Source: Minicystis rosea (GTDB lineage Bacteria > Myxococcota_A > Polyangia > Polyangiales > Polyangiaceae). Taken from it: a stretch of DNA of 64,000 bases. This document shows, piece after piece, positions 39,940-48,894 of this stretch; within the stretch, counting starts at the first letter, position 1; each line of letters starts with the position of its first letter. A model generated the notes under the pieces. That model made no database searches. It saw only the letters and a program-made list of their open reading frames with translations, and was not told the DNA's origin. The stretch lies in contig CP016211.1 of NCBI GenBank assembly GCA_001931535.1, forward strand, positions 3,314,501-3,378,500, in the 5' to 3' direction. Position numbers and translations under genes: made by a program.

Positions 39940-41259
39940 TCACGGCTCTTCGGCGGCGAGCAGCCCAGCGAGGCGATCGCGCTCGACGCGGAGAACGAGG
40001 ACCTTCTCGCGATCGACGATGACGAAGCCGGGCGCCGATCCCTTCGGCTTGCGTAGATAGCGGCGGGGCGTGTGCTGCACCTCGACGATGGCCTCCTCGC
40101 GCGCTTCGGAGAAATGCGCGGCGAGGTGGGCAGCGTCGACGAGCACGTCGCTCGGGCAAACCTGGTTCTTGTCGAGGGGCACGATGACGTGGGCGCCGGC
40201 ACGCGCCTTGGCGTGGAGCCACAGATCGTGCGGGCGCGCGGTGTGGAAGGTGAGCGCGTCGTTGTGCGCGGCGCCGCGGCCCACGAAGATGCGGGCGCCG
40301 CCGCTGCCGGCGAAGGTGCGAAAAGGCCGGCTCGGCGCGGTCTTCGCGGTGCCCTTGCCGTCGCCGGCGCGCGCTTGGGCGAGCGCGAAATCACGCGGAG
40401 CGGCGCTGCGCAGCGCGGTGACGAGAGCCTCGATCTCCGCCGGTGTCGTCACCGCGTCGAGGTCGCCGGCGACGGCTTCGAGGCGCGCGGCGGTGGCTTC
40501 GGTCTCGGCGAGACGCTTCTCCGCGATGGCCGCGCCCAGCTTGAGGCGGCGCGCGCGCTTGAACATGGCATCGACTTGCTCGCGCGCGGATCGCGCGGGA
40601 TCGAGGGCGAGCTCGATGGGCACGGGCTCGCCGGTCGACCAATCGGTGACCGCGATCTTGGTGGCGCCGCGCGGTGCACGCGCGGCCTCGGCCACGAACA
40701 GCGCGGCGCGCGCCGCGAGATCGTCGGCCTCGCCGATGCGCGCGAGATCGCCGCGAACTGCTTCGATCCGGCGCGTCACGCGGGCTCGGGCCTTCGCCAG
40801 CGCGCGCGTGACCTCCTGCCTGCGCGCGGCGAACGCGCCTTCACCGAGCTCGCGGCCGAGCCGCTCGCCTTCGGCGAGGAGCGCGTCCTCGTCACGGGCA
40901 TCGGTGTCGAAGGCCTCGGCGGCCGCGGCCTCGCGGAGCACGATGCGCGATCCATCGGACATCGCGGCCTCGATCACGAAGCGTGATTCGCCCTTCTGGA
41001 TCACGATCGAACGGGCGCCGAGCGCTTCGATGCGACCGCCCTCGAGCCGCGCGCGATAACGCATCTTCTCGCCGTCGGGCGCGACACCGCCGGGCAGGCC
41101 GGCGCCCTTCCAAGGCTTCTCCGCGGCCACGCCGACGCCGCCGCGCCGGCCGGAGGCGACGATGACGAAGCTCGTCGCCCCCGGCGCGCGCGCCCGAATC
41201 AGGACCACCTCGGGCCCGACGTCCACGCGCTGCACCGTGGCGCCGAGGAAGGTGGTCAC
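39940..41259 (-). CDS. NFACT (Rqc2/RqcH/FbpA-like) protein with an altered N-terminal motif
   Basis: 439 residues, shorter than typical bacterial RqcH (about 570). The C-terminal NFACT-R domain is clear (residues about 310-430): FRTFAGSGGARIFVGRGA, HNDALTFH, HDLWLHAKARAGAHVIVP and the RRYLRKPKG segment. The middle (about 140-300) is Arg/Ala-rich and likely coiled coil. RqcH binds stalled 60S/50S subunits and recruits tRNA-Ala to add Ala tails. The conserved Asp-Arg of the N domain is not seen; the aligned stretch reads GESRFV. Its start overlaps the stop of the HAD gene by 4 bp (ATGA), so it is translationally coupled as the third gene of gloA-HAD-NFACT. It may be a diverged paralog without tailing activity; family confidence is high, activity uncertain. 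Confidence 0.85.
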   Translation of the reverse strand: MTTFLGATVQRVDVGPEVVLIRARAPGATSFVIVASGRRGGVGVAAEKPWKGAGLPGGVAPDGEKMRYRARLEGGRIEALGARSIVIQKGESRFVIEAAMSDGSRIVLREAAAAEAFDTDARDEDALLAEGERLGRELGEGAFAARRQEVTRALAKARARVTRRIEAVRGDLARIGEADDLAARAALFVAEAARAPRGATKIAVTDWSTGEPVPIELALDPARSAREQVDAMFKRARRLKLGAAIAEKRLAETEATAARLEAVAGDLDAVTTPAEIEALVTALRSAAPRDFALAQARAGDGKGTAKTAPSRPFRTFAGSGGARIFVGRGAAHNDALTFHTARPHDLWLHAKARAGAHVIVPLDKNQVCPSDVLVDAAHLAAHFSEAREEAIVEVQHTPRRYLRKPKGSAPGFVIVDREKVLVLRVERDRLAGLLAAEEP

Positions 41260-42728
41260 GCGCTCTCGATCGGCAGCGATCCGGGCGCCGCGGGCGAGGG
41301 ATCGTGCGGCAGCGTCCCCCGCGGCGGGCGGAAGTACGCGAACGGCGTGCAGAACAGGAAGTTCGACACGCGCGAGGTGTAGATGTCGGCCGATCGCTCG
41401 ACCTGCCGCGCGAGGTGGCTCTTGTCGTTGCCCGCGCGCATCAACAGGCCCCAGCGCGGGTTCGACAGCTCGCTCGCGGCCTTGGCCATGGGGCTGATCT
41501 CGGCATCGAGCGTGGAGATCTGCGCGCGCAGATCGGCAAGCTTCTGCACGAGGTCCGCCTCCGACGCGTCGGGCTCCGGCCCGTAGTGATCGCGCACGCG
41601 CTGGAGCGCGAGGCGCACCCGGCAGTGCGTCTGCTCGAGCTGCTCTTTGTCCCGCATCAGCCCCGCGAGCCGCTCGTCCTTTTGGCGGGTCGCGTCCTCG
41701 ATGGCGATCTCGCCCTCCAGCTCGCGCACGATGAGGCCCGTGCGCCAGCGCAGCATGCTCTTCGACACCTTGACGTCGCCGTAGATGTGATCGCCGACGT
41801 AGAGGAACTCGTCGCCCGAGAACCCGAGGTACTCCTCGACCTGCGCCGCATTGCCTCCGAGGAACGCGCCGCCGTCGCGCAGCCCGAAGGCCGGACGGAG
41901 GAGGCCGTCATCGCTCACGACCTCGAAGATCGGCGACCTCTGCGTGAAGAACTCCGGCTTGCGCGCGCCCACGATGATGACGTCGAAGACATCGCGAAAC
42001 GTCATCCCCTCGGGGAGGAAGCGATCGAACGCATACGCCATCACCGCGCGCGTGTAGATCCACTCCGAGTTGGAGACGAGGAGCAGCTTCTTCCCGGCCT
42101 TGCGCTGATCGAGGAGCGCCAGCGGCGTCTCGGGATCGACGATGATGAAGCGCTCGGGATCGGCCACGATCTCGGCCTTGAGCGCGCCCTCCATGTGGGT
42201 GAGATCGAGCGCGTGCTTCACGCGCCGGTAGAGATCGGCGTAGCCGAGGACCTCGGGCAGGAGGCGCCGATCGAGCAGCTCCACGAGCTGCATGTACATG
42301 TGCGCTTCGGAGAGCGAGAAGAAGGTGTTGAGGAACACCCAACGCGGCTCGGCCAAATCGACGATGGTGCGGCCGTAGATGAGGCGCTGCTCTTCGTAGG
42401 AGAGCGGCGTCTGCCCGTGGAAGGCGCGCTTCACGTAGCCGAAGCGGTTGGCCTTGATGATGTTGCCCTTCTCGACGTCGAGGATGAGGCCGCGAATGGC
42501 GAACGAAGGATCGAAGTCGAGATCCTTGACCGGCCAGCCCAAGGCCGCGAGCCGCGTGCGCAGGTGCTCGTAGGCCCGCCGCTCCCACTCGCCGGTGGCG
42601 TAGTGGATGAGCGTGTAGTCCATGTCGTAGCCGATGGCGCGGATGCTGCGGAGGTTGAGCGTGCGGTTGCAGAACACCGACCGCTCCCGCGGGATGGGCT
42701 GGGAGACGAGCTCTTCGACGGTCGCCAT
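41256..42728 (-). CDS. HAD-IG family 5'-nucleotidase (NT5C2-like)
   Basis: 490 residues. HAD motif I is DMDYT at 35-39 (nucleophile Asp35, acid/base Asp37), motif II is the Ser in LLVSNSEW, motif III the Lys of GARKPEFF, motif IV YVGDHIYGD near 318. The large insert between motifs I and II is the substrate cap typical of cytosolic purine 5'-nucleotidases of the NT5C2 group, which dephosphorylate IMP/GMP-like nucleotides. The C-terminal 100 residues form a coiled coil ending in a Pro-rich tail. It starts 3 bp after gloA and overlaps the NFACT gene by 4 bp. The exact substrate is not shown by sequence. Confidence 0.88.
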   Translation of the reverse strand: MATVEELVSQPIPRERSVFCNRTLNLRSIRAIGYDMDYTLIHYATGEWERRAYEHLRTRLAALGWPVKDLDFDPSFAIRGLILDVEKGNIIKANRFGYVKRAFHGQTPLSYEEQRLIYGRTIVDLAEPRWVFLNTFFSLSEAHMYMQLVELLDRRLLPEVLGYADLYRRVKHALDLTHMEGALKAEIVADPERFIIVDPETPLALLDQRKAGKKLLLVSNSEWIYTRAVMAYAFDRFLPEGMTFRDVFDVIIVGARKPEFFTQRSPIFEVVSDDGLLRPAFGLRDGGAFLGGNAAQVEEYLGFSGDEFLYVGDHIYGDVKVSKSMLRWRTGLIVRELEGEIAIEDATRQKDERLAGLMRDKEQLEQTHCRVRLALQRVRDHYGPEPDASEADLVQKLADLRAQISTLDAEISPMAKAASELSNPRWGLLMRAGNDKSHLARQVERSADIYTSRVSNFLFCTPFAYFRPPRGTLPHDPSPAAPGSLPIESA

Positions 42729-42731
42729 GTT

Positions 42732-43130
42732 CTACGTCCGGGTCCGGCTGCTCTCTTCGATGAGCTCGACCTTGTAGCCGTCGGGATCCTGCACGAAGGC
42801 GATCACCGTGGTGCCGTGCTTCATCGGGCCGGGCTCGCGCGTGATCTTGCCGCCGGCCGCGCGGATGCGGTCGCACACCGCGTAGATGTCGTCCACGCCG
42901 ATGGCGATGTGGCCATACGCGGTCCCGATCTCGTACTGCTCCACGCCCCAGTTGTGGGTCAGCTCGATCTCCGCCTGCTCGGGGTTCGCCGCGTAACCGA
43001 GGAACGCGAGGGTGAACCTGCCGTCCGGGTAGTCTTTGCGCGAGAAGAGCTGCATGCCGAGGACTTCGCGGTAAAACGCGATGGATCGTTCGAGGTCACC
43101 GACCCGGAGCATGGTGTGCAAGATCCGCAT
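42732..43130 (-). CDS. gloA: Lactoylglutathione lyase (glyoxalase I)
   Basis: 132 residues. The ATG at 43,130 behind GGAG gives [17 protein letters not shown], which matches the E. coli GloA start; a longer reading from 43,166 is unlikely. The four metal ligands sit at the same numbers as in E. coli GloA: His5, Glu56, His74, Glu122. The enzyme isomerises the methylglyoxal-glutathione hemithioacetal to S-lactoylglutathione in the cytosol; Ni2+ dependence is expected for this short form. It is first gene of a three-gene operon. Confidence 0.95.
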   Translation of the reverse strand: MRILHTMLRVGDLERSIAFYREVLGMQLFSRKDYPDGRFTLAFLGYAANPEQAEIELTHNWGVEQYEIGTAYGHIAIGVDDIYAVCDRIRAAGGKITREPGPMKHGTTVIAFVQDPDGYKVELIEESSRTRT

Positions 43131-43311
43131 GAGGATCTCCTTGCCCCAGGCACGCGGCGGAAGCAAAGGGCCGCGTGAGACCGGCGAAGGGGCACGGCCA
43201 CGCGCTCGTTTCTTGGGGACGCCTCACCTCTCGGGGCCGCGTGATCGGCGCGAAACGGTCCGGAAACGCGGGGCGGCGTAGCCTGCGAGCCATCTCGCAA
43301 GGAGCCCTCCG

Positions 43312-46300
43312 TTGCGCCTGCTCATCCAGCACCAGAGCCGCTACGTCTACCCGCGCCCCGCCACGCTCGGCCCGCACCTGATCCGCCTCCGCCCGGCGAA
43401 CCACGCGAAGGCCAAGATCGAGGCGTACGGCCTCCACATCGAGCAGCCGTGCAATCTCCGCTGGCAGCAGGATCCCACGGGGAATCACGTGGCCCGCATC
43501 TCGTTCGACGAAGGGGTCCACATCGATCGGTTCGACGTGCTCGTTGAGATCGCCGTCGACATCCGGCCGGTCAATCCCTTCGATTTCTACCTCGACGGCC
43601 TGGCCGAGAAGACGCCGTTCGCCTACCCGGCGGAGACGGCGCGCGATCTCCTGCCGTTCTTGGACACGAACGATCCAGCGTTCGCCACCGGCCCCGAGTT
43701 CGCGCGCTTCGATGCCAATCTGCCGCGCACGGGCGACACCGTGTCGCTGGTCGTGGGCCTGAACCAAGCGGTGAACCGGCGCGTGCGCTACGTCATCCGC
43801 GAGGAGAGCGGCGTCTACACGCCGGAGGAGACGCTCGTGGCCGGCCGCGGGAGCTGCCGTGACTCGGCGGTGCTGTTGGTCGCGCTCCTCCGCGCGCGTG
43901 GGCTCGCGGCGCGCTTCGTCAGCGGCTACCTCGTGCAGCTCACCGATGAAGGCATGATCCCCGGCGCGCCCCGCGGCGTCGGGCGCGACGTGGTCGATCT
44001 CCATGCGTGGGCCGAGGTGTACTTGCCGGGCGCGGGCTGGCTCGGCCTCGACGCCACGAGCGGCCTCCTCTGCGGTGAAGGTCACATCCCGCTCGCGTGC
44101 ACGGCGCATCCACCGCTCGCCGCCCCCATCGAAGGGTCGAGCGACGTCGTGGCCACCGAGGTGTCGTTCTCGATGACGGTTGGTCGCCTCGGCCACGAGC
44201 CGCGGCCGACCGCGCCGTACACCGACGAGATCTGGAGTGAGCTCGTGGCGGCCGGCGAGCGTGCCGATGCACGCCTCGAGGCGCTCGGGATCGCGCTCAC
44301 GATGGGCGGCGAGCCGACCTTCAATGCCCGCGAGAACGCGGAGCTTCCCGAGTGGAACGGCGACGCGCTGGGCCCGGACAAGTGGAAGCACGGCGTCATC
44401 CTGGCGCGCGAGCTCAGCGATCGCCTCGCGCCCGGCGCCGCGCTCGTGCAGCGACAAGGCAAGCACTATCCCGGCGAGAGCTTGCCGCGCTGGGCGCTCG
44501 AGATCTGCGGTCGGTCCGATGGTGTGCCGCTCTGGAGCAAGCTCGCGATCGAGCCCGGATCCCAGCCTCCGACGCTCGCGGATGCGCGCCGCTTCGCGAC
44601 CGCGCTCGCCGATCGCCTGGGCGTAGCCGGTCACGTCATCGATGCCTTCGAAGATCCGTGGCGCTTCCTGCAGGACGAGGAGAGCCTGCCCGTCGACGTC
44701 GATCCGCTCCAAGCCAACCTCTACGATCCCGAAGAGCGCCGCCGGCTCGCGCGCGTGCTCGGCCGCGGCCTCGGGCGCGAGGTCGGCTTCGTGCTGCCGC
44801 TCGCGCGCGCCGGCTCGGCGTGGGCGAGCGAGCGCTGGTCGTTCCGGCGCGCGCACCTCTTTCTGCTGCCCGGCGACAGCCCGATCGGTCTGCGCTTGCC
44901 GCTGCAATCGCTCGGCCCGGGCGTGTCGCTCACCATCGCCGAGGAGCCCGTCGATCCGCCCGATCCGCGCCGCTTCCCCGAAGGATCGGAGGAAGCCGCG
45001 CAGCACGCGATCGCCGCGGCATCCGTACGCGCGAGCGCGACCGCCGCGCATCCGATCCGCACCGCGGTCAGCATCGAGGCACGCGACGGTACGCTCCACG
45101 TCTTCTTGCCGCCGCTCGCTTCGGCGGAGGATTTCTTCGATCTCGTCGGTCACGTCGACGCCGTCCGCGTCGCGCTCGCCCTCGACGTGCAGCTCGGCGG
45201 CTACCCTCCCCCGTCGTCGCCGCGGCTGCGGCGCTTCGCGGTCACGCCCGATCCCGGCGTGCTCGAGGTCAACATCCCGCCGACGAAGAGCGTGCCCGAG
45301 TACGTGTCGCTGCTCGAGTCCGTGTTCGATGCCGCGCTGCACGCGGGCCTGCACGCGGAGAAGTATTTGGTCGATGGCCGCCAAGCGGGCAGCGGCGGCG
45401 GCAATCACCTCACGCTGGGCGGCGCGACGCCATTGTCGAGCCCCTTTTTGCGCCGGCCCGACGTGCTGGCTTCCTTCCTCACCTTCTTCCAACACCACCC
45501 TTCGCTCTCGTACATGTTCACGGGCCTCTTCGTCGGCCCGACGTCCCAGGCCCCGCGCCTCGACGAGGCGCGGAACGACGCGCTCTACGAGATGGAGATC
45601 GCGCTGCGCCGGGCCTTCGACAGCACGAATGACGCCGCTCCGCCGCCGCCGTGGCTCGCGGACATGCTCTTCCGCCACCTCCTCGTCGACGTCTCCGGCA
45701 ACACCCATCGATCGGAGATCTGCATCGACAAGCTCTTCTCCCCGAGGGCGCGCACGGCCGCCAAGGCCTCTTGGAGCTCCGTGCCTTCGAGATGCCGCCG
45801 CACGTGCGCATGGCCGCAGCGCAGATGATCCTGGTGCGGAGCATCGTCACCGCGCTCGCGGAGGAGCCTTATGATCACCCGCTCTCGCGACACGGCCAAT
45901 CGCTCCACGATCGGTATCTGTTGCCCTTTTGGATGTGGCGCGATTTCGAGGACGTCCTCGCCTTCCTCGCGGGCCGCGGCCAAGCCCTCCCCGTCGATGG
46001 ATATCGACCCTTCCTGGAGATGCGTTGTCCGCTCGTCGGCCATCTGTTCGCCGGCGACGTGCGCCTCGAGGTCCGCAACGCGCTCGAGCCCTGGCACGTG
46101 CTCGGCGAGGAGACGACCACGACGGGGACCTCACGCTACGTGGACTCGTCCGTGGAGCGCATCGAGGTGCTCGCCGACGGTGTGGATCCCGCGCGCCATC
46201 GCGTGCTGGTCAATGGGCAGAGCCTGCCGATGGTGCCCACCGGCAAGGCCGGGCAATACGTGGGCGGCGTGCGCTTCCGCGCCTGGGCGCCGCCGCACAG

Positions 46301-46607
46301 CCTCCATCCCCACTTGGGGATTCATCACCCCATCCAACTCGATATCTTGGACACGTGGGGCAAGCGCTCGCTCGGGGCCTGCGCCTATCACGTGTGGCAC
46401 CCCGAGGGCCGCGCCTTCGACGCTCCGCCGCTGACGCGCTTCGAAGCCTCCGCGCGCCGCGCCCAACGCTTCACCGTCGAGCCGCCCAAGCCGTGGCCGG
46501 TCGAGCCCATCGCCGGGAATGTGCACCCCGATGCGCCCTATTCGCTCGATCTGCGCCGCCATCCGGTGGATCGGCCGATGCCGAAGCCCAAGAAGGAGAA
46601 TGCCTGA
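43312..46607 (+). CDS. Transglutaminase-DUF2126 fusion protein, split by a one-base deletion
   Basis: The TTG start at 43,312 is preceded by AAGGAG. Read through, the protein has 1,098 residues, normal for this family. Residues 1-280 form the bacterial transglutaminase N-terminal beta domain and papain-like core with the triad Cys182 (GRGSCRDS), His231 (DLHAWAEV) and Asp247 (LGLDATSG). The rest is DUF2126, with TMGGEPTF, LEVNIPPTKSVPEY and GGNHLTLGG, a domain proposed to belong to the amidoligase superfamily. At 45,740-45,743 the frame breaks: SEICIDKLFSP is followed in another frame by EGAHGRQGLLELRAFEMPPH. One extra C restores it, and the span is one base short of a multiple of three. The usual partners (circularly permuted ATP-grasp and alpha-E proteins) are not next door. 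As written, it would stop after 838 residues. Confidence 0.9.
45740..45743 (+). other. Frameshift site in the transglutaminase-DUF2126 gene
   Basis: The coding strand reads AAGCTCTTCTCCCCGAGGGC. The run has four C where five would keep the frame into the conserved EGAHGRQGLLELRAFEMPPH segment. Local context (CTCCC before CGAGG) is shared with the NRPS B deletion. Confidence 0.88.
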
Positions 46608-46616
46608 TCCCAGACC

Positions 46617-46647
46617 GAGGCGCGTGCTCGTGTGGAGCACGCGCCTC
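46617..46647. terminator. Bidirectional hairpin between convergent genes
   Basis: Perfect 13-bp stem GAGGCGCGTGCTC / GAGCACGCGCCTC with loop GTGTG, 9 bp after the DUF2126 stop and 29 bp from the end of the Cys-rich lipoprotein gene. No T run, but position and strength suit a shared terminator. Confidence 0.7.
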
Positions 46648-46676
46648 GCCTGCCTGTCAGGCGCGCACGGACGCGA

Positions 46677-47702
46677 TCACTTGCAGAGATGCGTCGTGAA
46701 TTCGCAGCCGTTGTGACACCAGTTGTCGAACAGGCACGGTGACCCGGCCGGCAGATCATCGGGGCGGCACGTGCCGCCTCCGCACTGACCGCTCACGCAT
46801 TTGTTGTCGGCGCTGCAGAGCGAACCGTTGAGCCCGTTTGCGATGCAGTGTTGGGTGGCATCGCAGCCCTGGCCTCCAGCGCAGGTCCCAGCCTCACCCG
46901 CAGGGTACGCGACGCACTGGCCTGCCCAGCTCGTGCCGAGCAACACGAGGTTGCACGTCTTGCATTCACCGCTGCAGGGCTGATCGCAGCAGATCTTCTT
47001 GCCCCCGCCGATGTCGACGCACGCATTGCTCTGGCAGTCGGCGCCCTTGCTGCAGGCCTTGGCGTCGTCGCACTTGGTCTTGCACACGCCGCCGCAGTCC
47101 GTGTCCGCCTCGTCCGTGTCGGGGAGCCCGTTGTCGCAGGCGCAAGTCCCAGCCGCGCCACATTTGCCGCCGTACTTGGTCTGGCACACGTCCCCCGGAT
47201 CGGCGCCGGCCTTCGCGAGCGAGCACACGCCGTTTGCGCCGCCAGTGTCCGCGGCGTTGCACGACCAACATGCATCGGTGCACGCCGTCGTACAGCAAAT
47301 GCCCTGCGCGCAGAACCCACCGCTGCAGTCGGTCGCCGCGTCGCACGGCTCTCCGGCACCGCACGGCATGCACTCCGGCCCGCCGCAGTCCTTGCCCGTT
47401 TCGTTGTTGTCCTTCTTGCCGTTCGTGCAGTGCGCGGGCAGCCCCGAGGAGGACGACGACACGCTGGAGCTCGACGTCGCGCCGCCCGTCCCGCCTGCTC
47501 CGCCGGTGCTGGAGCTGCTCGTGACGGCGCTGCTGCTGCTCGTCACCGTGGCACCGCCTCCCGTGCTCGCGCTGCTCGAGCTCGAGGCCGCGCCGCCGTC
47601 TCCTTTGCCCGGGCCCAAGGTCCCGCTCGTGGAGAATCCGCACGCGGCGGCGACGCTCAAAGCAACCATTCCGGCGGCCGCGAGATGGCGAGTCGAAGTC
47701 AT
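46677..47702 (-). CDS. Cys-rich lipoprotein with Ser/Gly linker
   Basis: 341 residues. The signal peptide ends in a lipobox VAAAC (Cys21). Residues 30-87 are a low-complexity Ser/Gly/Thr/Ala linker. The remainder is very Cys-rich, with recurring patterns such as DCGGPECMPC, DCSGGFCAQGICC, ACTDACWSC, DCGGVC and PCSGECKTC, which suggest stacked disulfide-bonded modules on the cell surface. This architecture is common in large myxobacterial genomes; no enzymatic function is implied. It converges with the DUF2126 gene. Confidence 0.85.
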   Translation of the reverse strand: MTSTRHLAAAGMVALSVAAACGFSTSGTLGPGKGDGGAASSSSSASTGGGATVTSSSSAVTSSSSTGGAGGTGGATSSSSVSSSSSGLPAHCTNGKKDNNETGKDCGGPECMPCGAGEPCDAATDCSGGFCAQGICCTTACTDACWSCNAADTGGANGVCSLAKAGADPGDVCQTKYGGKCGAAGTCACDNGLPDTDEADTDCGGVCKTKCDDAKACSKGADCQSNACVDIGGGKKICCDQPCSGECKTCNLVLLGTSWAGQCVAYPAGEAGTCAGGQGCDATQHCIANGLNGSLCSADNKCVSGQCGGGTCRPDDLPAGSPCLFDNWCHNGCEFTTHLCK

Positions 47703-47873
47703 GTCCTCAGTGTCGCCCGAGCAAACGGGTCACGTCACCTGATAAGCCCGATTCCCAGCTCCCGCGACCAGGCGTGCAGGCCGTCTCCAGCGCCTTTCTC
47801 CTCGCGCTCGCCACGAAGCCTCCCGCGGATCTCCAAAAGCGCGAGCCCCGTCCCGACGCTACGATCGCCCACG

Positions 47874-48860
47874 ATGAACGGGCTCCCCTCCGTGCTCGCG
47901 CCGCTGCCCCGCGCCATCACCCCTCGACGTGTCGCGGTCGGCACCGTGGCGGCGATCACCGCGGTGCTGACCGCCCCAACGGTCTTCGCCATCGACCCTG
48001 TCCGCAACCAGCTCCACGCAGGCACACTCGCTCCACTCTCGATCGCGGTGGTGACCACGATCCTCGCGATGCTCCTCGCGCGCTACGCCCTCGGCGCGAG
48101 CACGAGCATGCGGGCACGGGTCCGCGTCATCGCAGGAGGCGCGGGCGCGGCCGGCGTCGCGGCCATCACCGGTTACGTGGTCACGGTGCTCCTCGGCGCG
48201 TGCACGCGCTATTCGATCCATGAGGAGCTGCCCATGGTATCGCTCGGTGGCTTCGCGCTCGGGGCGCCGATCGGCGAGGCCTTCGGGATGATGTTCATGC
48301 CCGTGATCGTCGCGGCGCGGGAAGCGCAACGCGAGCCCACCCACGATGGCCTCGATCGGGTGCTGTTCGCCGCCGGCGCGTCGATGGCGCTCGTGGGCTC
48401 CATCGCATGGCTCGGCAACATGCAGTGGGCGCTGGCCCTCGTGCTGGCCGCGGGCGGCGCGCTGCTCGCGATGATCGCTGCCCTTCGCCTCGTGGCTCGG
48501 GCGCGGCTGCTCGTGGCGGTCCGCAGGGGCGCGATCCCCGGCCTCACCATCGAGCCGCTGTCGGGACGCGAGGACGAGGCGGCGCTGCTGCCGCTCGTGC
48601 GCACCGAGGAGCCGCCTGCCGGCGTGCTCGTGGCCGGCGGGGCGATCTCGGCCTACCGCGGTGAGCGCGGCGCGCTCCGCGTGGCGCGGGTGCCCGCCAA
48701 GGACGCGCCCATCGCCCACCCCGTGGCCGCCCTCGTGGCCGATGCCTTGAACGAGCTCGGGGCCGCGGCCCTGGCCGTGCCGCTCGCCATCGTGGGGCTC
48801 ACGGTGGCGATGTTCGCGGCCGCGCTCGCGCTCTTCACCCTGTCGGCGCCGTTCCGCTGA
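47874..48860 (+). CDS. Multi-pass inner-membrane protein of unknown function
   Basis: 328 residues from the ATG at 47,874 (MNGLPSVLAPLPRAITPRRV). About six or seven hydrophobic helices: near 20-40, 60-83, 88-115, 160-190, 175-215 and 295-322. A soluble loop of about 85 residues (SGREDEAALLPLVRTEEPPA region) lies before the last helix. No family was recognised. The ribosome site is weak, so an in-frame alternative start cannot be excluded. It diverges from the Cys-rich lipoprotein gene and ends inside a perfect palindrome at 48,859. Confidence 0.7.
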   Translation: MNGLPSVLAPLPRAITPRRVAVGTVAAITAVLTAPTVFAIDPVRNQLHAGTLAPLSIAVVTTILAMLLARYALGASTSMRARVRVIAGGAGAAGVAAITGYVVTVLLGACTRYSIHEELPMVSLGGFALGAPIGEAFGMMFMPVIVAAREAQREPTHDGLDRVLFAAGASMALVGSIAWLGNMQWALALVLAAGGALLAMIAALRLVARARLLVAVRRGAIPGLTIEPLSGREDEAALLPLVRTEEPPAGVLVAGGAISAYRGERGALRVARVPAKDAPIAHPVAALVADALNELGAAALAVPLAIVGLTVAMFAAALALFTLSAPFR

Positions 48861-48880
48861 TCGTTTGAGCTCAAACGATC
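48859..48880. repeat. GAGCTC-centred palindrome, copy 7 (perfect over 22 bp)
   Basis: The 20-bp core ATCGTTTGAGCTCAAACGAT is extended by a matching G and C, giving 22 perfectly symmetric bases. It overlaps the stop of the membrane-protein gene and fills the gap to the convergent lipoprotein gene. It could double as a terminator hairpin, but the same sequence also occurs inside the NRPS genes. Confidence 0.75.
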
Positions 48881-48894
48881 TTCGGCGCCCCTGC

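Noticed and set aside
45651..46607. A separate 318-residue gene after the transglutaminase gene
   Set aside because: Its first 40 residues are shadow sequence and its real part continues DUF2126 directly after the deletion site; no start or ribosome site is visible.
46848..48860. A 670-residue plus-strand protein
   Set aside because: The first half lies antisense to the Cys-rich lipoprotein gene; only the part from the ATG at 47,874 has membrane helices and independent coding character.
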